Positions 17,058-26,482 of a stretch of 64,000 nt of DNA are shown here, in pieces (the stretch's first letter is position 1; each line of letters begins with the position of its first letter). The notes under the pieces were generated by a model, which saw only the letters and a program-made list of their open reading frames with translations, was not told the DNA's origin and ran no database searches. The translations under genes were made by a program, and so were the position numbers. Source of the stretch: Serinicoccus kebangsaanensis (GTDB lineage: Bacteria > Actinomycetota > Actinomycetes > Actinomycetales > Dermatophilaceae); the NCBI RefSeq assembly GCF_008919445.1, contig NZ_VSLG01000002.1, positions 124,001-188,000 on the forward strand, read 5' to 3'.

Positions 17058-19511
17058 GTGGCCACCGTCGTCCGTCGCACCGCGAGGGCGGTCCGCTCCC
17101 GGATCGTGCCTGCCCTGGCGCTCGTCGGCGCCCTGGCACCCCTCGCCCTCACCCCCCTCCCCACGTCCGCCGCACCCCGGTCGGCACAGGTCCCGGTCCC
17201 CGCCGACACCCCGGTGGAGGACATCTCCGTCGTGGTCGACGAGGTGGACCCCGTGGTGCTGACCCCGGGGGAGCCGGTGACGCTCACCGGCCGCCTGCTG
17301 AACGGGGGCACGGTGCCGCACCGGATGTCCTTCCTCACGGCGACGGCCTCCTCGACCGGCCTCACGTCTCGCCGTCAGGTCTCGGACTGGCTCTCCGGCG
17401 AGCTCGTGCTGGACCGGTCCGTCGCGCTCGGCGACGACACCGTGGGACCGGTGGTGCCCCCTGGGGCGGCCGTGCCCTTCCAGGTCGTGGTGCCGGCCTC
17501 GGTGACCGAGGACCTCCCGGCCGCACCGCAGGTCCTCCCCGTGGTGCTCAGCGCCACCGAGGACGAGGGCGAGGAGGAGTCCGACCCGGTCGAGCTGCGC
17601 ACGACCGTGGTCAGTGGCGGGTCGGGCGAGCTCGACACCCCGCTGGAGGTCTCCTGGGTCGTCCCGTTGACCCTCCCCGCCGACGCGGACCTGGTCAGCC
17701 CGCAGGAGGCCGCGCACGCCGCCGCGTGGACGCAGGCGGTCGGACCGGACTCCGACATCAGCGGGTGGCTGCAGGACCTGGAGCTGCCCGCAGTCACCTA
17801 CATCGTCGACCCCGCAGCCCTGGTCGGGCTACGCCCCTCCCCCGCCCTCACCGCGGGTGGCGCCGAACCCACCGGGACCGAGACCCCGAGCGAGCCGGCC
17901 CCCACCCCGGACGACAGCGTCGAGACGGCCGGACCCGACGAGTCGGTGGCGACCGAGCCGGGCGGCGACGCGGACGACGGGGGCAGCACCGCACCGGCCC
18001 CGGTGCCCGACGTGACCGCGACGACCGAGCCGCCGGACGACGAGGCGGTGGCGACCGAGCCCGGGCCGACCGCGACGGCGGCGGACGTCGCGGACGTGGT
18101 GGCCACGCTGCGCACCACCCTGGCCGGACTGCCTGACGACCAGGTGTGGTGGCTGCCCAGCAACGACCCCGACCTGCAGCAGCTGGTGCGGCACGGGGCG
18201 CCGGACGACCTCGCCGACGACCTGCTCAGCAGCACCCCGTCCGGCGCGTCCGAGCTCGTGCAGCCGGTGCTCGCGACCGGCCGGCGGGACGTGGCCTGGC
18301 CCCTCTGGTCCGCCCCCGACGCCGAGGACCTCACCGCGGTGCAGGACCTGTTCCGGACCACCGGGGGAGACACCGGCCAGGACATCGGCCAGGACACCGA
18401 CCTGGGCGCGGTGCTCGTCCCCCGGGAGAGCTTCACGGCCGACAGCGCGGCGCCGCCCCGGCGCGGCGCCATCCCGCTGCGCCAGGTCGACGGGGTGACG
18501 GCGCTGGGGGTCGACTCGTGGACCAGCGCCCTGGTCGCCGCGAGCGAGGACGCCGCGCTCAGCCGCGGATCCGGCGCCGCCGCGCAGGAGGTGCTGGCGC
18601 ACACGGTGGGCACCTACCTCGAGGACCCGACCAGCGCCCGCGAGCTGGTGATCGCGCCGCCGCGGCTCTCGCCGGCCTCGCCCGAGGTGCTCCAGCAGCT
18701 CAGCGAGGGGTGGCGCGCCGCACCGTGGATCCGGCCCGTCGCGGCGCACGAGCTGCTCGACCGCGCCGAGGGGACCGAGGCGCTGCGCCTCACCGGCCGA
18801 GGCCCCCAGCCCCGCGTGCTCGGCGACCTCGCCGAGCGGCTCGCGGCCGGGGAGAGCCCGTTGGACGAGGAGCGGGTCGACGCGATGGCCACGACCGGCA
18901 CCGAGCTGGACCACCTGGAGGGCATCCTGCGCGACCCGAGCGCCGCCCAGTCCTGGCGCTCGGCGCTGGCCACGCTGTGGTCCGCCCGGTGGCGTGACGA
19001 CGAGGACCAGTGGGTCATCGCGCGCCAGACGGTCCGCGACGACGTCCGGTCGGCCCGGGACGGCGTGACCGTCACCCCGAGCACGGTCAACTTCCTCACC
19101 GACCAGGGCGAGATCAGCGTGACGGTGGTCAACCGGCTCGGCGCGGCCCTGGACGACGTCGTGCTCGAGCTGGTGGCCAGCAATGGACGGCTGCAGGTCA
19201 TCCGGCAACCGGACCCGGTCAGCATCGGGGCCGACAGCCGGGCGTCGGTGTCCTTCGAGGCCAGGTCGATCACGCGTGGCGAGACGACGCTGACCGCGAC
19301 CCTGCGGACGCCCGCCGGCACGACCCTCGGCGAACCGGTGCCGATCGAGGTCCGCGTGCAGCCCACCGGCGTCTGGGTCTACTGGGTGCTGGGGGGTCTG
19401 GCCGGGCTGGTGCTGATCCTCGGGCTGAGCCGGTCGCTGCGCCGCGGGGGTCCCGCCACGCCTGCGCCCCAGGCTCCGGGCGACGCGGAGTCGGCCGAGG
19501 GAGAGCGGTGA
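17058..19511 (+). CDS. DUF6049 family exported membrane-anchored protein
   Basis: The protein has 817 residues. The N-terminus is a signal peptide (basic RRTARAVRSR, hydrophobic core, cleavage probably after SAAP near residue 40). The bulk is extracytoplasmic with beta-rich stretches and an acidic, Pro/Thr-rich insertion at about 270-345. One membrane helix near 773-795 is followed by a short basic tail. It corresponds to Rv3909 of M. tuberculosis by position and architecture. Its function is unknown, but constant linkage to murJ suggests a role in envelope assembly. GTG at 17058 follows the Nudix stop by 7 bases. Its own stop overlaps the murJ start (GTGA). Confidence 0.85.
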   Translation: MATVVRRTARAVRSRIVPALALVGALAPLALTPLPTSAAPRSAQVPVPADTPVEDISVVVDEVDPVVLTPGEPVTLTGRLLNGGTVPHRMSFLTATASSTGLTSRRQVSDWLSGELVLDRSVALGDDTVGPVVPPGAAVPFQVVVPASVTEDLPAAPQVLPVVLSATEDEGEEESDPVELRTTVVSGGSGELDTPLEVSWVVPLTLPADADLVSPQEAAHAAAWTQAVGPDSDISGWLQDLELPAVTYIVDPAALVGLRPSPALTAGGAEPTGTETPSEPAPTPDDSVETAGPDESVATEPGGDADDGGSTAPAPVPDVTATTEPPDDEAVATEPGPTATAADVADVVATLRTTLAGLPDDQVWWLPSNDPDLQQLVRHGAPDDLADDLLSSTPSGASELVQPVLATGRRDVAWPLWSAPDAEDLTAVQDLFRTTGGDTGQDIGQDTDLGAVLVPRESFTADSAAPPRRGAIPLRQVDGVTALGVDSWTSALVAASEDAALSRGSGAAAQEVLAHTVGTYLEDPTSARELVIAPPRLSPASPEVLQQLSEGWRAAPWIRPVAAHELLDRAEGTEALRLTGRGPQPRVLGDLAERLAAGESPLDEERVDAMATTGTELDHLEGILRDPSAAQSWRSALATLWSARWRDDEDQWVIARQTVRDDVRSARDGVTVTPSTVNFLTDQGEISVTVVNRLGAALDDVVLELVASNGRLQVIRQPDPVSIGADSRASVSFEARSITRGETTLTATLRTPAGTTLGEPVPIEVRVQPTGVWVYWVLGGLAGLVLILGLSRSLRRGGPATPAPQAPGDAESAEGER

Positions 19512-22500
19512 GCACCGGGTCCGGCGCCGGCTCCAGCTCGTCGCTCGCGAGGTCCAGCGCGGTCATGGCGGGTGGCACGCTGGTCTCGCGCCTGCTCGGG
19601 ATGGCGCGGCTGGCGCTGCTCGGGCTCGCCATCGGGGTGCTGACCCCGGCGGGCAGCGTGTGGGAGACGGCCAACACCATCCCCAACACGATCTACCTGC
19701 TGCTCGCGGCCGGTGTGCTCAACGTCCTGCTGCTCCCCCAGCTGACCCGGGCGATGACCCGCGGCCGCGAGGGGCAGGAGTACAGCGACCGGCTGATCAC
19801 GCTCTCCGTGTCGATCCTCGTCGTGGCCACGATCGTGTTCGTCGCGGCCGCCCCCCTGGTCACCAAGTTCAACGCGCTGGCCTGGGGGTGGGACGACCCC
19901 AAGCTGCAGCTGGCGATCCTGTTCGCCTACCTGTGCATCCCGCAGATGCTGTTCTACGGCCTGCACACCATCCTCGGCCAGATCCTCGCGGCGCACCACC
20001 GCTTCGCGGCCTTCATGTGGAGCCCGGCGATCGCCAACGTCATCGCCATCGCCGGTATCGCCGTCTTCATGCGCCGCTACCCCGACGCCGGCACGATCCC
20101 GCTGCAGGACTGGACGGGGGGCATGATCGGGCTGCTCGCCGGATCGGCGACGCTCGGCATCGTCGTCCAGGCCCTGGTCCTCTTCCCCGCCGTCCGCGCC
20201 ACCGGCTTCCAGTGGCGGCCACGGTGGGGCCTGCGCGGTGTGGGGCTCGGGGCGGCCGCAGTGATGGCCGGGTGGGCGCTGGCCGACGTGGCCGTGGCCC
20301 AGGGCGGCATGCTGGTGGTCACCAACCTGCTGAGCAACGTCATCGACGAGGTCCCGGACGCCCCCGGCAAGATCACCTACGCGTATGCCTTCTCCCTGTT
20401 CGTCCTGCCCCACTCGCTGATCGCGCTCTCCCTGCTCACCGCGATCTACCCGGTGCTGTCCAAGGACGCCGCGGCCGACGACCTGCGCGCCATGGCCGAC
20501 CACACCGGCCGCGGGCTGCGCCTGCTCGGCGCGGCGATGGTGCCCATCGCGCTGGGCATGCTGCTGCTCACGCCCCTGCTGGTGCGGGTGGTCTACTTCG
20601 GCAGCAGCCCGGCCGAGCACCGCGCGGTCGCCGCCATCGTGCTGGCGATGGTCGTGGGCCTGGTGCCCTACGGCATCTACCTGCTGTGCGGCCGGGTCTT
20701 CTACTCCTTCGAGGACGCCCGCACCCCGTTCCTGTTCCAGGTGTCCGTCACCTCCGTGCTCCTGCTCGTGTGCTGCGTGGCGATCCTCGTCCCTCCACCC
20801 CGGGTCGCGGCGCTGCTCGGCCTGGGCCAGGCGCTGGGCCACACGACGGCAGCGGTCTTCGGCCTGCGGTCCGTGCGGCGACGGCTGCCGACCTTCGGCC
20901 TGCGCTCGATCGCTCAGACCTACCTGCGTGCTGCCGCCGCGGCCCTGGTGGCGCTGGTCCCCAGCTGGCTGGTCGTCCGGCTCCTGGACCGGGGCGCGCC
21001 CCCCGACACCACCTCGATGGACCCGCAGGGTGTGGGTGCCTTCCTGAGTGCGGCGGTGACGCTCGCGGTCGCCGGCGTCCTCTATCTCGGCGTGTATGCC
21101 GTCCTCGCGCACCGTCTGGGGGTGCGTGAGGTCACCGACGTCGCCGCACCGGTGCTGCGCCGCATACCCGGCCTGCGCCGTCTGGCACCACGAGGAGCGG
21201 GCGACGCCTCGGACCCCGTCACCGGGGCGAGCCCGGCGGCCCTCGGGCTGACCGCGGCCGCCGACGACGCGTGGGCACCGTCCGGTCTGGACGACACCAC
21301 GACCTGGGGCGACGGCGCGGCACCGCCGGAAGGAGGCCCCGGGGGCGGCACACTAGGGTGGGATCGCCCCCACCCAGGAGAGGACGGCAGCATGGATCGG
21401 CTCGAGGTCGGCACCCGACTGGGTGACCGCTATGTCCTCGACGAGCTGCTGGCCGAGCGCGAGGGAGGGGGCCTGGAGTACTGGTCCGCCCGGGACAGCA
21501 CCCTGGGTCGGCTCGTGGCGGTGACGGTGCTCCCGTCGGGCGGCCCTGCGGCGGACGTCGCCGAGGCCGTCCTGGACGGGGCCCGACGGGTGGCCTCCGT
21601 CGACGATCCCCGGCTGGTGCGCGTCCTCGACGTGGGCGAGCAGGACGGCCTGTGCTGGATCGTCGAGGAAGGGCTGTCCGAGGCCGAGTCGCTGGCGTCC
21701 CTCGTCGAGCAGCACCCCCTGCCCGCGGAGGAGGCGCGCCGACTGGTGGGCGAGAGCGCGGCCGCGCTCGAGTCCGCCCGGCGCCGCGGTCTGCACCACC
21801 TCTACCTCAACCCCCACTCGGTGCTGCGGACGACGGACGGCACCGTGAAGGTGTCCGGCGTCGGGGTGGCCTCGGCCCTCGAGGGGACCGACGACGTCAC
21901 CCCGGACGAGGCCTCGCTCATCGACTCGGCCGACCTGGTGTCCCTCCTCTACACCGCGTTGACGGGACGGTGGCCGGGAGAGGACCTGGCCGGGGTGCGC
22001 CCGGCACGCCGGCTGGCCGACGGCACCCTGCCCGCTCCGTCCGAGCTGGTCTCCGGCGTCCCCGGTGACCTCGACGCCCTGTGCCGCCTCGCGCACGGCT
22101 CCGAGGCCGACCTGCAGGCCGCCCCGCACACCCCGGGTGAGCTGGTCCGCCAGCTCTCCCCCTGGTCCTCCGAGATGGTCCGTGCCGAGCGTCCCGGCGA
22201 GCTGGGGGCGCGTGGCGAGCGTCCGGCGACACGTCCGGCGGACGACGCCCTGCGCGGTGCGGCGGGGGCGTCAGCCGCGGCGACGGCGGCCCACCCGAGC
22301 CATGCCGACGACACGCCGGAGCCGGTCCGTGGGGATGCCACGGACGAGGTGCCGCAGCCGTACTACCGCACCGAGGCCGGCACCGACCGCTCGGCCGGGC
22401 AGCAGCAGGCGGGTGGGCGGACGACGCGGCCCGACGACACCATGGGGGGCCTGCTGCGCGGCGGCGAGGCCCGCCAGACACGGTCCGACCGCGCCCAGGC

Positions 22501-23233
22501 CGCCGGCGCCGCCACGGCGGTCGCCTCCCGGGATGACGAGCGAGGGCTTCCGGACGAGCACGGCACCGGGGCCCAGACCGCCATGGTGACGGTCATCATC
22601 CTGGCCCTGCTGGGCATCGCGCTCTTCCTGGGATGGGGGGTGCTGCGAGGCCTGGGCGGCGGCGAGGAGGACGACCCCTCGGCGGGCGCCCCGACCAGCT
22701 CCCCGGCCCAGACGTCCTCCGACGACGACGCCACCACGGCCACCGGCGAGGCGCAGGCTTCACCGAGCGAGGACGAGAGCACCGAGCAGGCTCCGGAGCC
22801 GAGCGACCCCGTCTCGATCGAGGGCATCACGTCCTACGACCCGGAGGGGGACGGCAACGAGCGCAACGACCTCACGCCGCTGGCCGTGGACGGTGACGAG
22901 TCCACCGAGTGGACGTCCCACACCTATCTCTCGGAGGGCTGGGGGTCGCTGAAGTCCGGCACCGGGCTCATCCTCGATCTGGGCGAGGACGCCACCGTCG
23001 CCGAGGTGGAGGTGCTGCTGGGCGAGGGCGACATGGGTGCGACGCTCTACCTGTCGGACAACACGTCCCGGGAGGGCGCGACCGAGCTGGGCAGCGACGA
23101 CGAGGCGTCCGGGACCTGGACCGTCACCCCCGACGAGCCGGCGACGGGGCGCTACCTCATCCTGTGGTTCACCCGGGCGCACACGACTCCCGAGGGCGAG
23201 ATCGTGCGGGTGGCCGAGATCACCGTGCGGTGA
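19508..23233 (+). CDS. murJ: MurJ lipid II flippase fused to a pseudokinase and extracellular domain
   Basis: The protein has 1241 residues. Residues 1 to about 555 are the polytopic MurJ/MviN core (SRLLGMARLALLG at the start, about 14 helices) that moves lipid II across the membrane. A Gly/Asp-rich linker leads to a protein-kinase-like domain (about 629-860) that lacks catalytic residues. The VAxK lysine is Thr (VAVTVL), the HRD loop reads HLYLNP and DFG reads SGVG, so it is a pseudokinase. A membrane helix near 1024-1046 is followed by an acidic linker and a discoidin-like C-terminal domain. This is the build of mycobacterial MviN, whose pseudokinase recruits the FHA protein FhaA. GTG at 19508 is coupled to DUF6049. 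An internal start at 21392 is possible. Confidence 0.88.
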   Translation: MSTGSGAGSSSSLARSSAVMAGGTLVSRLLGMARLALLGLAIGVLTPAGSVWETANTIPNTIYLLLAAGVLNVLLLPQLTRAMTRGREGQEYSDRLITLSVSILVVATIVFVAAAPLVTKFNALAWGWDDPKLQLAILFAYLCIPQMLFYGLHTILGQILAAHHRFAAFMWSPAIANVIAIAGIAVFMRRYPDAGTIPLQDWTGGMIGLLAGSATLGIVVQALVLFPAVRATGFQWRPRWGLRGVGLGAAAVMAGWALADVAVAQGGMLVVTNLLSNVIDEVPDAPGKITYAYAFSLFVLPHSLIALSLLTAIYPVLSKDAAADDLRAMADHTGRGLRLLGAAMVPIALGMLLLTPLLVRVVYFGSSPAEHRAVAAIVLAMVVGLVPYGIYLLCGRVFYSFEDARTPFLFQVSVTSVLLLVCCVAILVPPPRVAALLGLGQALGHTTAAVFGLRSVRRRLPTFGLRSIAQTYLRAAAAALVALVPSWLVVRLLDRGAPPDTTSMDPQGVGAFLSAAVTLAVAGVLYLGVYAVLAHRLGVREVTDVAAPVLRRIPGLRRLAPRGAGDASDPVTGASPAALGLTAAADDAWAPSGLDDTTTWGDGAAPPEGGPGGGTLGWDRPHPGEDGSMDRLEVGTRLGDRYVLDELLAEREGGGLEYWSARDSTLGRLVAVTVLPSGGPAADVAEAVLDGARRVASVDDPRLVRVLDVGEQDGLCWIVEEGLSEAESLASLVEQHPLPAEEARRLVGESAAALESARRRGLHHLYLNPHSVLRTTDGTVKVSGVGVASALEGTDDVTPDEASLIDSADLVSLLYTALTGRWPGEDLAGVRPARRLADGTLPAPSELVSGVPGDLDALCRLAHGSEADLQAAPHTPGELVRQLSPWSSEMVRAERPGELGARGERPATRPADDALRGAAGASAAATAAHPSHADDTPEPVRGDATDEVPQPYYRTEAGTDRSAGQQQAGGRTTRPDDTMGGLLRGGEARQTRSDRAQAAGAATAVASRDDERGLPDEHGTGAQTAMVTVIILALLGIALFLGWGVLRGLGGGEEDDPSAGAPTSSPAQTSSDDDATTATGEAQASPSEDESTEQAPEPSDPVSIEGITSYDPEGDGNERNDLTPLAVDGDESTEWTSHTYLSEGWGSLKSGTGLILDLGEDATVAEVEVLLGEGDMGATLYLSDNTSREGATELGSDDEASGTWTVTPDEPATGRYLILWFTRAHTTPEGEIVRVAEITVR
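21376..21394 (+). other. Possible internal translation start inside murJ
   Basis: AGGAGAGGA (21377-21385) lies six bases before an in-frame ATG at 21392. The sequence just upstream (CACTAGGGTGGG) looks like an actinobacterial -10 region. If used, a separate 613-residue pseudokinase-TM protein would be made in addition to, or instead of, the fusion. No stop separates the two parts. Confidence 0.45.
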
Positions 23234-23808
23234 CTGCGGCCGGGATCGTGACACCGACCACCGAGCTCGCGGAGCTGGACGACCTGACGCTGCTGCGGCG
23301 GCACCAGGACGGTGACGCCGAGGCCTTCGGGGAGATCTTCCGCCGCCACCGCGACCGTATGTGGGCGGTGGCCCTGCGCACCGCGCGCGACCCGGACGTC
23401 GCGGCCGACGCCGTGCAGGACGCCTTCCTCAACGCCTTCCGGCGAGCGGGATCGTTCCGCGGGGACGCGCAGGTCACGACCTGGTTGCACCGCATCACCG
23501 TCAACGCCTGCCTGGACCGGCTGCGGCGTCAGCGCCCCACGGTGGACCTCGAGGGGCACGACCCGGTCGAGCCCCGTGACCGGCACCGCTCGGTCGAGGT
23601 GCGGCTGGACGTCCGGGACGCCCTGGACCAGCTGCCGGAGGGCCAGCGCCTGGCGCTCATCCTGGTCGACATGCACGGGCTCAGCGTCGCCGAGGCGGCC
23701 TCGGTGCTGGAGGTGGCGGAGGGGACGGTCAAGTCCCGGTGCTCGCGCGGGCGTGAGGCCATGGCGCGGTTGCTGCAGCTCGACACCGGCACGGAGGGGG
23801 ACACGTGA
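23230..23808 (+). CDS. sigM: ECF RNA polymerase sigma factor SigM
   Basis: The protein has 192 residues. It has region 2 (AFGEIFRRHRDRMWAVA, then AADAVQDAFLNAFR and WLHRITVNACLDRLR) and region 4 (LPEGQRLALILVDMHGLS, then VAEGTVKSRCSRGREAM). This is a complete group IV sigma factor that directs stress- or envelope-related transcription. GTG at 23230 overlaps the murJ stop by 4 bases. Position between murJ and the trxB locus matches sigM of mycobacteria. The following gene is the likely anti-sigma factor. Confidence 0.92.
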   Translation: MTAAGIVTPTTELAELDDLTLLRRHQDGDAEAFGEIFRRHRDRMWAVALRTARDPDVAADAVQDAFLNAFRRAGSFRGDAQVTTWLHRITVNACLDRLRRQRPTVDLEGHDPVEPRDRHRSVEVRLDVRDALDQLPEGQRLALILVDMHGLSVAEAASVLEVAEGTVKSRCSRGREAMARLLQLDTGTEGDT

Positions 23809-23973
23809 CCCGCCCCGCACAGCCTGTGCAGATCTCGCTCCCCACGCACCCGTGCGGGCGGGGGAGGCAGGGAACCACGCCGTGGTCCCGCTCGTCGTAC
23901 TCCCATGGGCGGCGCTGCGCGCGCGGCCCCCACGGAGCCGACCGGATGTTCACGGAGAGGAGGCCGACCCCGT

Positions 23974-24867
23974 ATGTCGTCGTACCCGACGCGCTCTGAG
24001 CCCGGCGACCCCGCTGACGAGCACGACCCGACGGGGGTGCGTGACCTGCTGTCCGCCCTGCCCGACCCGGGCCCGATGCCGGCGGACCTGGTCGACCGGA
24101 TCCACGCCCGGCTGGAGGTGGAGCGCGAGCACCTGACCGGTGCCGCGGCGACCCACCCGTTGACCGGTCCTGCGGACCGCGTGGTCGAGCTCGCCGACGC
24201 GCGGGCGAGGCGCCGCCCGGCCAGGACGCTCGGGCTGCTCACGGCGGCGGCCGCCGGGCTCGCGGTCACGACCGTGGCGTTCACCCAGATCTTCGGGTCG
24301 GGAGCGAGCACCGACAGCGGTGCGGTGGCGCAGTACCCGTCGCGGGCAGAGGCGGGTGCCGACGAGGGGGCGGCCGACGACGCCGGCGGGATGGATGGCG
24401 AGGAGGGCAGCAGCTTCGCCGATCAGGACATGGCGGGCAGCGACGACGCCGCCGAGGAGGAGCTGGCCGAGTCCGACGAGGCGGGCAGTGTGCTCTCCGA
24501 GCAGCTCCCACCCACGGTGCTGCCACCGCTGGGGGACGTCGGCGCCGACGACTACGCCACCGCCGTGCACGACGCCAGTCTGGGCGACCCGGCGGCGGGC
24601 GCCGCGACCGAGGCGGTCCCGCTGACCGACGCGCAGGCGGCCCAGTGCTGGGGGTCGGTCGACGAGGTCGGTGGTGACCGCACCTGGCCGACCCGGTATG
24701 CCGCGACGGCCACGTTGGTGGACGAGGACGAGCAGGCTCAGCCGGTCGTCGTGCTGCTCGGGGTGCGGCCCGGCCGCGCTCACGCGTGGGCCGTCCCCGC
24801 GAGCTGCGTCTCGACCCAGGGGGTGGCGGTCCTGGACCCCGACGGTGTCGCTCTGCCGCGTCCCTGA
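23974..24867 (+). CDS. Single-pass membrane protein, probable anti-SigM factor
   Basis: The protein has 297 residues. The cytoplasmic N-terminus (about 85 residues, with VRDLLSALPDPGPMPADLVDRIHARLEVE) is followed by one membrane helix at about 88-110. A long, very acidic extracytoplasmic domain (about 110-297) contains only two Cys. No zinc-binding HxxxCxxC motif is visible. By position it equals Rv3912 (RsmA), the anti-SigM protein; the sequence itself only shows anti-sigma-like topology. ATG at 23974 is preceded by GGAGAGGAGG. The 165-bp gap after sigM (23809-23973) holds no gene. Confidence 0.65.
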   Translation: MSSYPTRSEPGDPADEHDPTGVRDLLSALPDPGPMPADLVDRIHARLEVEREHLTGAAATHPLTGPADRVVELADARARRRPARTLGLLTAAAAGLAVTTVAFTQIFGSGASTDSGAVAQYPSRAEAGADEGAADDAGGMDGEEGSSFADQDMAGSDDAAEEELAESDEAGSVLSEQLPPTVLPPLGDVGADDYATAVHDASLGDPAAGAATEAVPLTDAQAAQCWGSVDEVGGDRTWPTRYAATATLVDEDEQAQPVVVLLGVRPGRAHAWAVPASCVSTQGVAVLDPDGVALPRP

Positions 24868-24919
24868 CCAGCACTGATGGCTGACGGCCCGGATGCTCGG
24901 CTCGCCTCGTGCCCGCGCC

Positions 24920-24945
24920 GGAACAATGACGCTCTAGGATCGGTT
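24920..24945 (+). promoter_or_regulatory. SigR/SigH-type promoter upstream of trxB
   Basis: GGAAC at 24920-24924 and GTT at 24943-24945 are separated by exactly 18 bases. This fits the GGAAT-N18-GTT consensus of Streptomyces SigR and mycobacterial SigH, which drive trxBA under thiol oxidation. The trxB start lies 54 bases downstream, with a small hairpin (24955-24971) in the leader. Pattern match only. Confidence 0.55.
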
Positions 24946-24998
24946 GACCTCGACGTGCCGCGATGCGGCACCTGAACCAGCGTTCCAGGAAGGCCTGT

Positions 24999-26036
24999 AT
25001 GACCATCGACCTGATCTCCGGCCCCGGCACGCCCGAGGGGGGCACGACACCCGCTCTGCGCGAGGTCATCATCATCGGTTCCGGACCGGCCGGCTACACC
25101 GCGGCCGTCTACAACGCCCGCGCCAACCTCGCCCCTCTGGTGTTCGAGGGATCCGTCACCGCCGGCGGTGCCCTGATGAACACCACCGATGTCGAGAACT
25201 TCCCCGGCTTTCCCGAGGGCATCATGGGTCCGCAGCTGATGATGGACATGCGCGAGCAGGCCGAACGCTTCGGCGCCGAGCTCGTCCGTGACGACGTCGT
25301 CGAGGTCGACCTCGAGGGCCCGGTCAAGCGGGTGACGGACAGCTCGGGGACCGTGCACGAGGCGCGCTCGGTCATCCTGGCGATGGGATCCGCCTACCGC
25401 GAGCTGGGGCTGCCGAGGGAGCAGGAGCTGTCCGGTCACGGCGTGTCGTGGTGCGCGACCTGTGACGGCGCCTTCTTCCGCGACCAGGACATCCTCGTGG
25501 TCGGTGGCGGTGACTCGGCGATGGAGGAGGCGACCTTCCTCAGCCGGTTCGCGCGCTCGGTGACGGTGGTCCATCGACGCGACGAGCTGCGCGCGAGCAG
25601 CATCATGGCCGATCGTGCCCTGGCCGACGAGAAGATCGGCTTCGCCTGGAACTCCGCCGTCGCCGACCTGCACGGCGCGCCGAAGCTCTCCGGCGTGACG
25701 CTCCGCGACACGCGCACCGGCGAGCAGCGCGAGGTCGAGGCCACCGGGCTGTTCATCGCGATCGGTCACGACCCGCGCAACGAGCTCATCCAGGGGCAGG
25801 TCGAGCTCGACGCCGACGGCTATGTCATCGCCCGGGGGCGCGGCACGGCCACCAACCTGCCCGGCGTCTTCGCCTGCGGCGACCTCGTCGACCACACCTA
25901 CCGCCAGGCCATCACGGCAGCCGGGAGCGGATGCGCCGCCGCGCTGGACGCGGAGCGCTACCTCGCCGCCCTCGACGACTCCGCCGACGAACCGTCCCTT
26001 GTGTCCACATCCCTTGCGAGAGAAGGCATTTCATGA
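24999..26036 (+). CDS. trxB: Thioredoxin-disulfide reductase
   Basis: The protein has 345 residues. This flavoenzyme passes electrons from NADPH to thioredoxin in the cytoplasm. It has the FAD-binding motif [14 protein letters not shown], the redox-active WCATCDGAF, the NADPH-binding [12 protein letters not shown] and the C-terminal FAD block [10 protein letters not shown]. The ATG at 24999 is preferred to an earlier ATG because AGGAAGG precedes it and homologues start there. The stop overlaps trxA (ATGA). A SigR-like promoter upstream suggests induction by disulfide stress. Confidence 0.96.
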   Translation: MTIDLISGPGTPEGGTTPALREVIIIGSGPAGYTAAVYNARANLAPLVFEGSVTAGGALMNTTDVENFPGFPEGIMGPQLMMDMREQAERFGAELVRDDVVEVDLEGPVKRVTDSSGTVHEARSVILAMGSAYRELGLPREQELSGHGVSWCATCDGAFFRDQDILVVGGGDSAMEEATFLSRFARSVTVVHRRDELRASSIMADRALADEKIGFAWNSAVADLHGAPKLSGVTLRDTRTGEQREVEATGLFIAIGHDPRNELIQGQVELDADGYVIARGRGTATNLPGVFACGDLVDHTYRQAITAAGSGCAAALDAERYLAALDDSADEPSLVSTSLAREGIS

Positions 26037-26356
26037 GCATCACGAACACCACCGACGCCACGTTCACCGAGGACGTGCTGCAGCACGACGGACCGGTCCT
26101 GGTGGACTTCTGGGCGCCCTGGTGCGGGCCGTGCAAGCTGATCGCCCCCATCCTCGAGGAGCTGTCGCAGGAGTGGGGCGACAAGCTCAAGGTGGTCAAG
26201 CTGAACACCGACGAGAACCCCGAGACGACGGGTCACTACGGCATCACCGGCATCCCGACCATGCACGTCTACTCGGGCGGCGAGGTGGTGAAGACCATCG
26301 TCGGCGCGCTGCCGAAGAAGAAGCTCGCGACCGAGCTGGAGCCGTACACCACCTGA
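26033..26356 (+). CDS. trxA: Thioredoxin
   Basis: The protein has 107 residues with the full fold, the active site WAPWCGPCK and the conserved cis-Pro segment [11 protein letters not shown]. It is a general disulfide reductant reduced by the adjacent TrxB, with which it is translationally coupled. A strong hairpin 29 bases after the stop may end transcription. The cwlM amidase gene that follows trxC in mycobacteria is absent here. Confidence 0.97.
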   Translation: MSITNTTDATFTEDVLQHDGPVLVDFWAPWCGPCKLIAPILEELSQEWGDKLKVVKLNTDENPETTGHYGITGIPTMHVYSGGEVVKTIVGALPKKKLATELEPYTT

Positions 26357-26378
26357 CGCTGAGCGACAGCGGCTCAGG

Positions 26379-26427
26379 TTGTCCACAGCCGTCCACCGGG
26401 GTTATCCACAACCCTGTGGACGGCTGT
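26379..26427. terminator. Large hairpin with DnaA-box-like sites between trxA and parA
   Basis: Perfect 12-base arms ACAGCCGTCCAC (26385-26396) and GTGGACGGCTGT (26416-26427) are extended inward by GGG/CCC after one mismatch. The loop holds a consensus DnaA box TTATCCACA (26402-26410). TTGTCCACA (26379-26387) overlaps the left edge. It can act as a trxA terminator, though the T-run is weak. It may also bind DnaA. Confidence 0.55.
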
Positions 26428-26482
26428 TCTCATGCCCGTCGGGCTTGGTCCACCGGTCCTGATCAGCGATGATGGACCCCTC

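Noticed and set aside
19010-19507. Extension of murJ upstream into the DUF6049 gene
   Set aside because: The GTGA overlap start at 19508 matches the family; the upstream part is out of frame with DUF6049.
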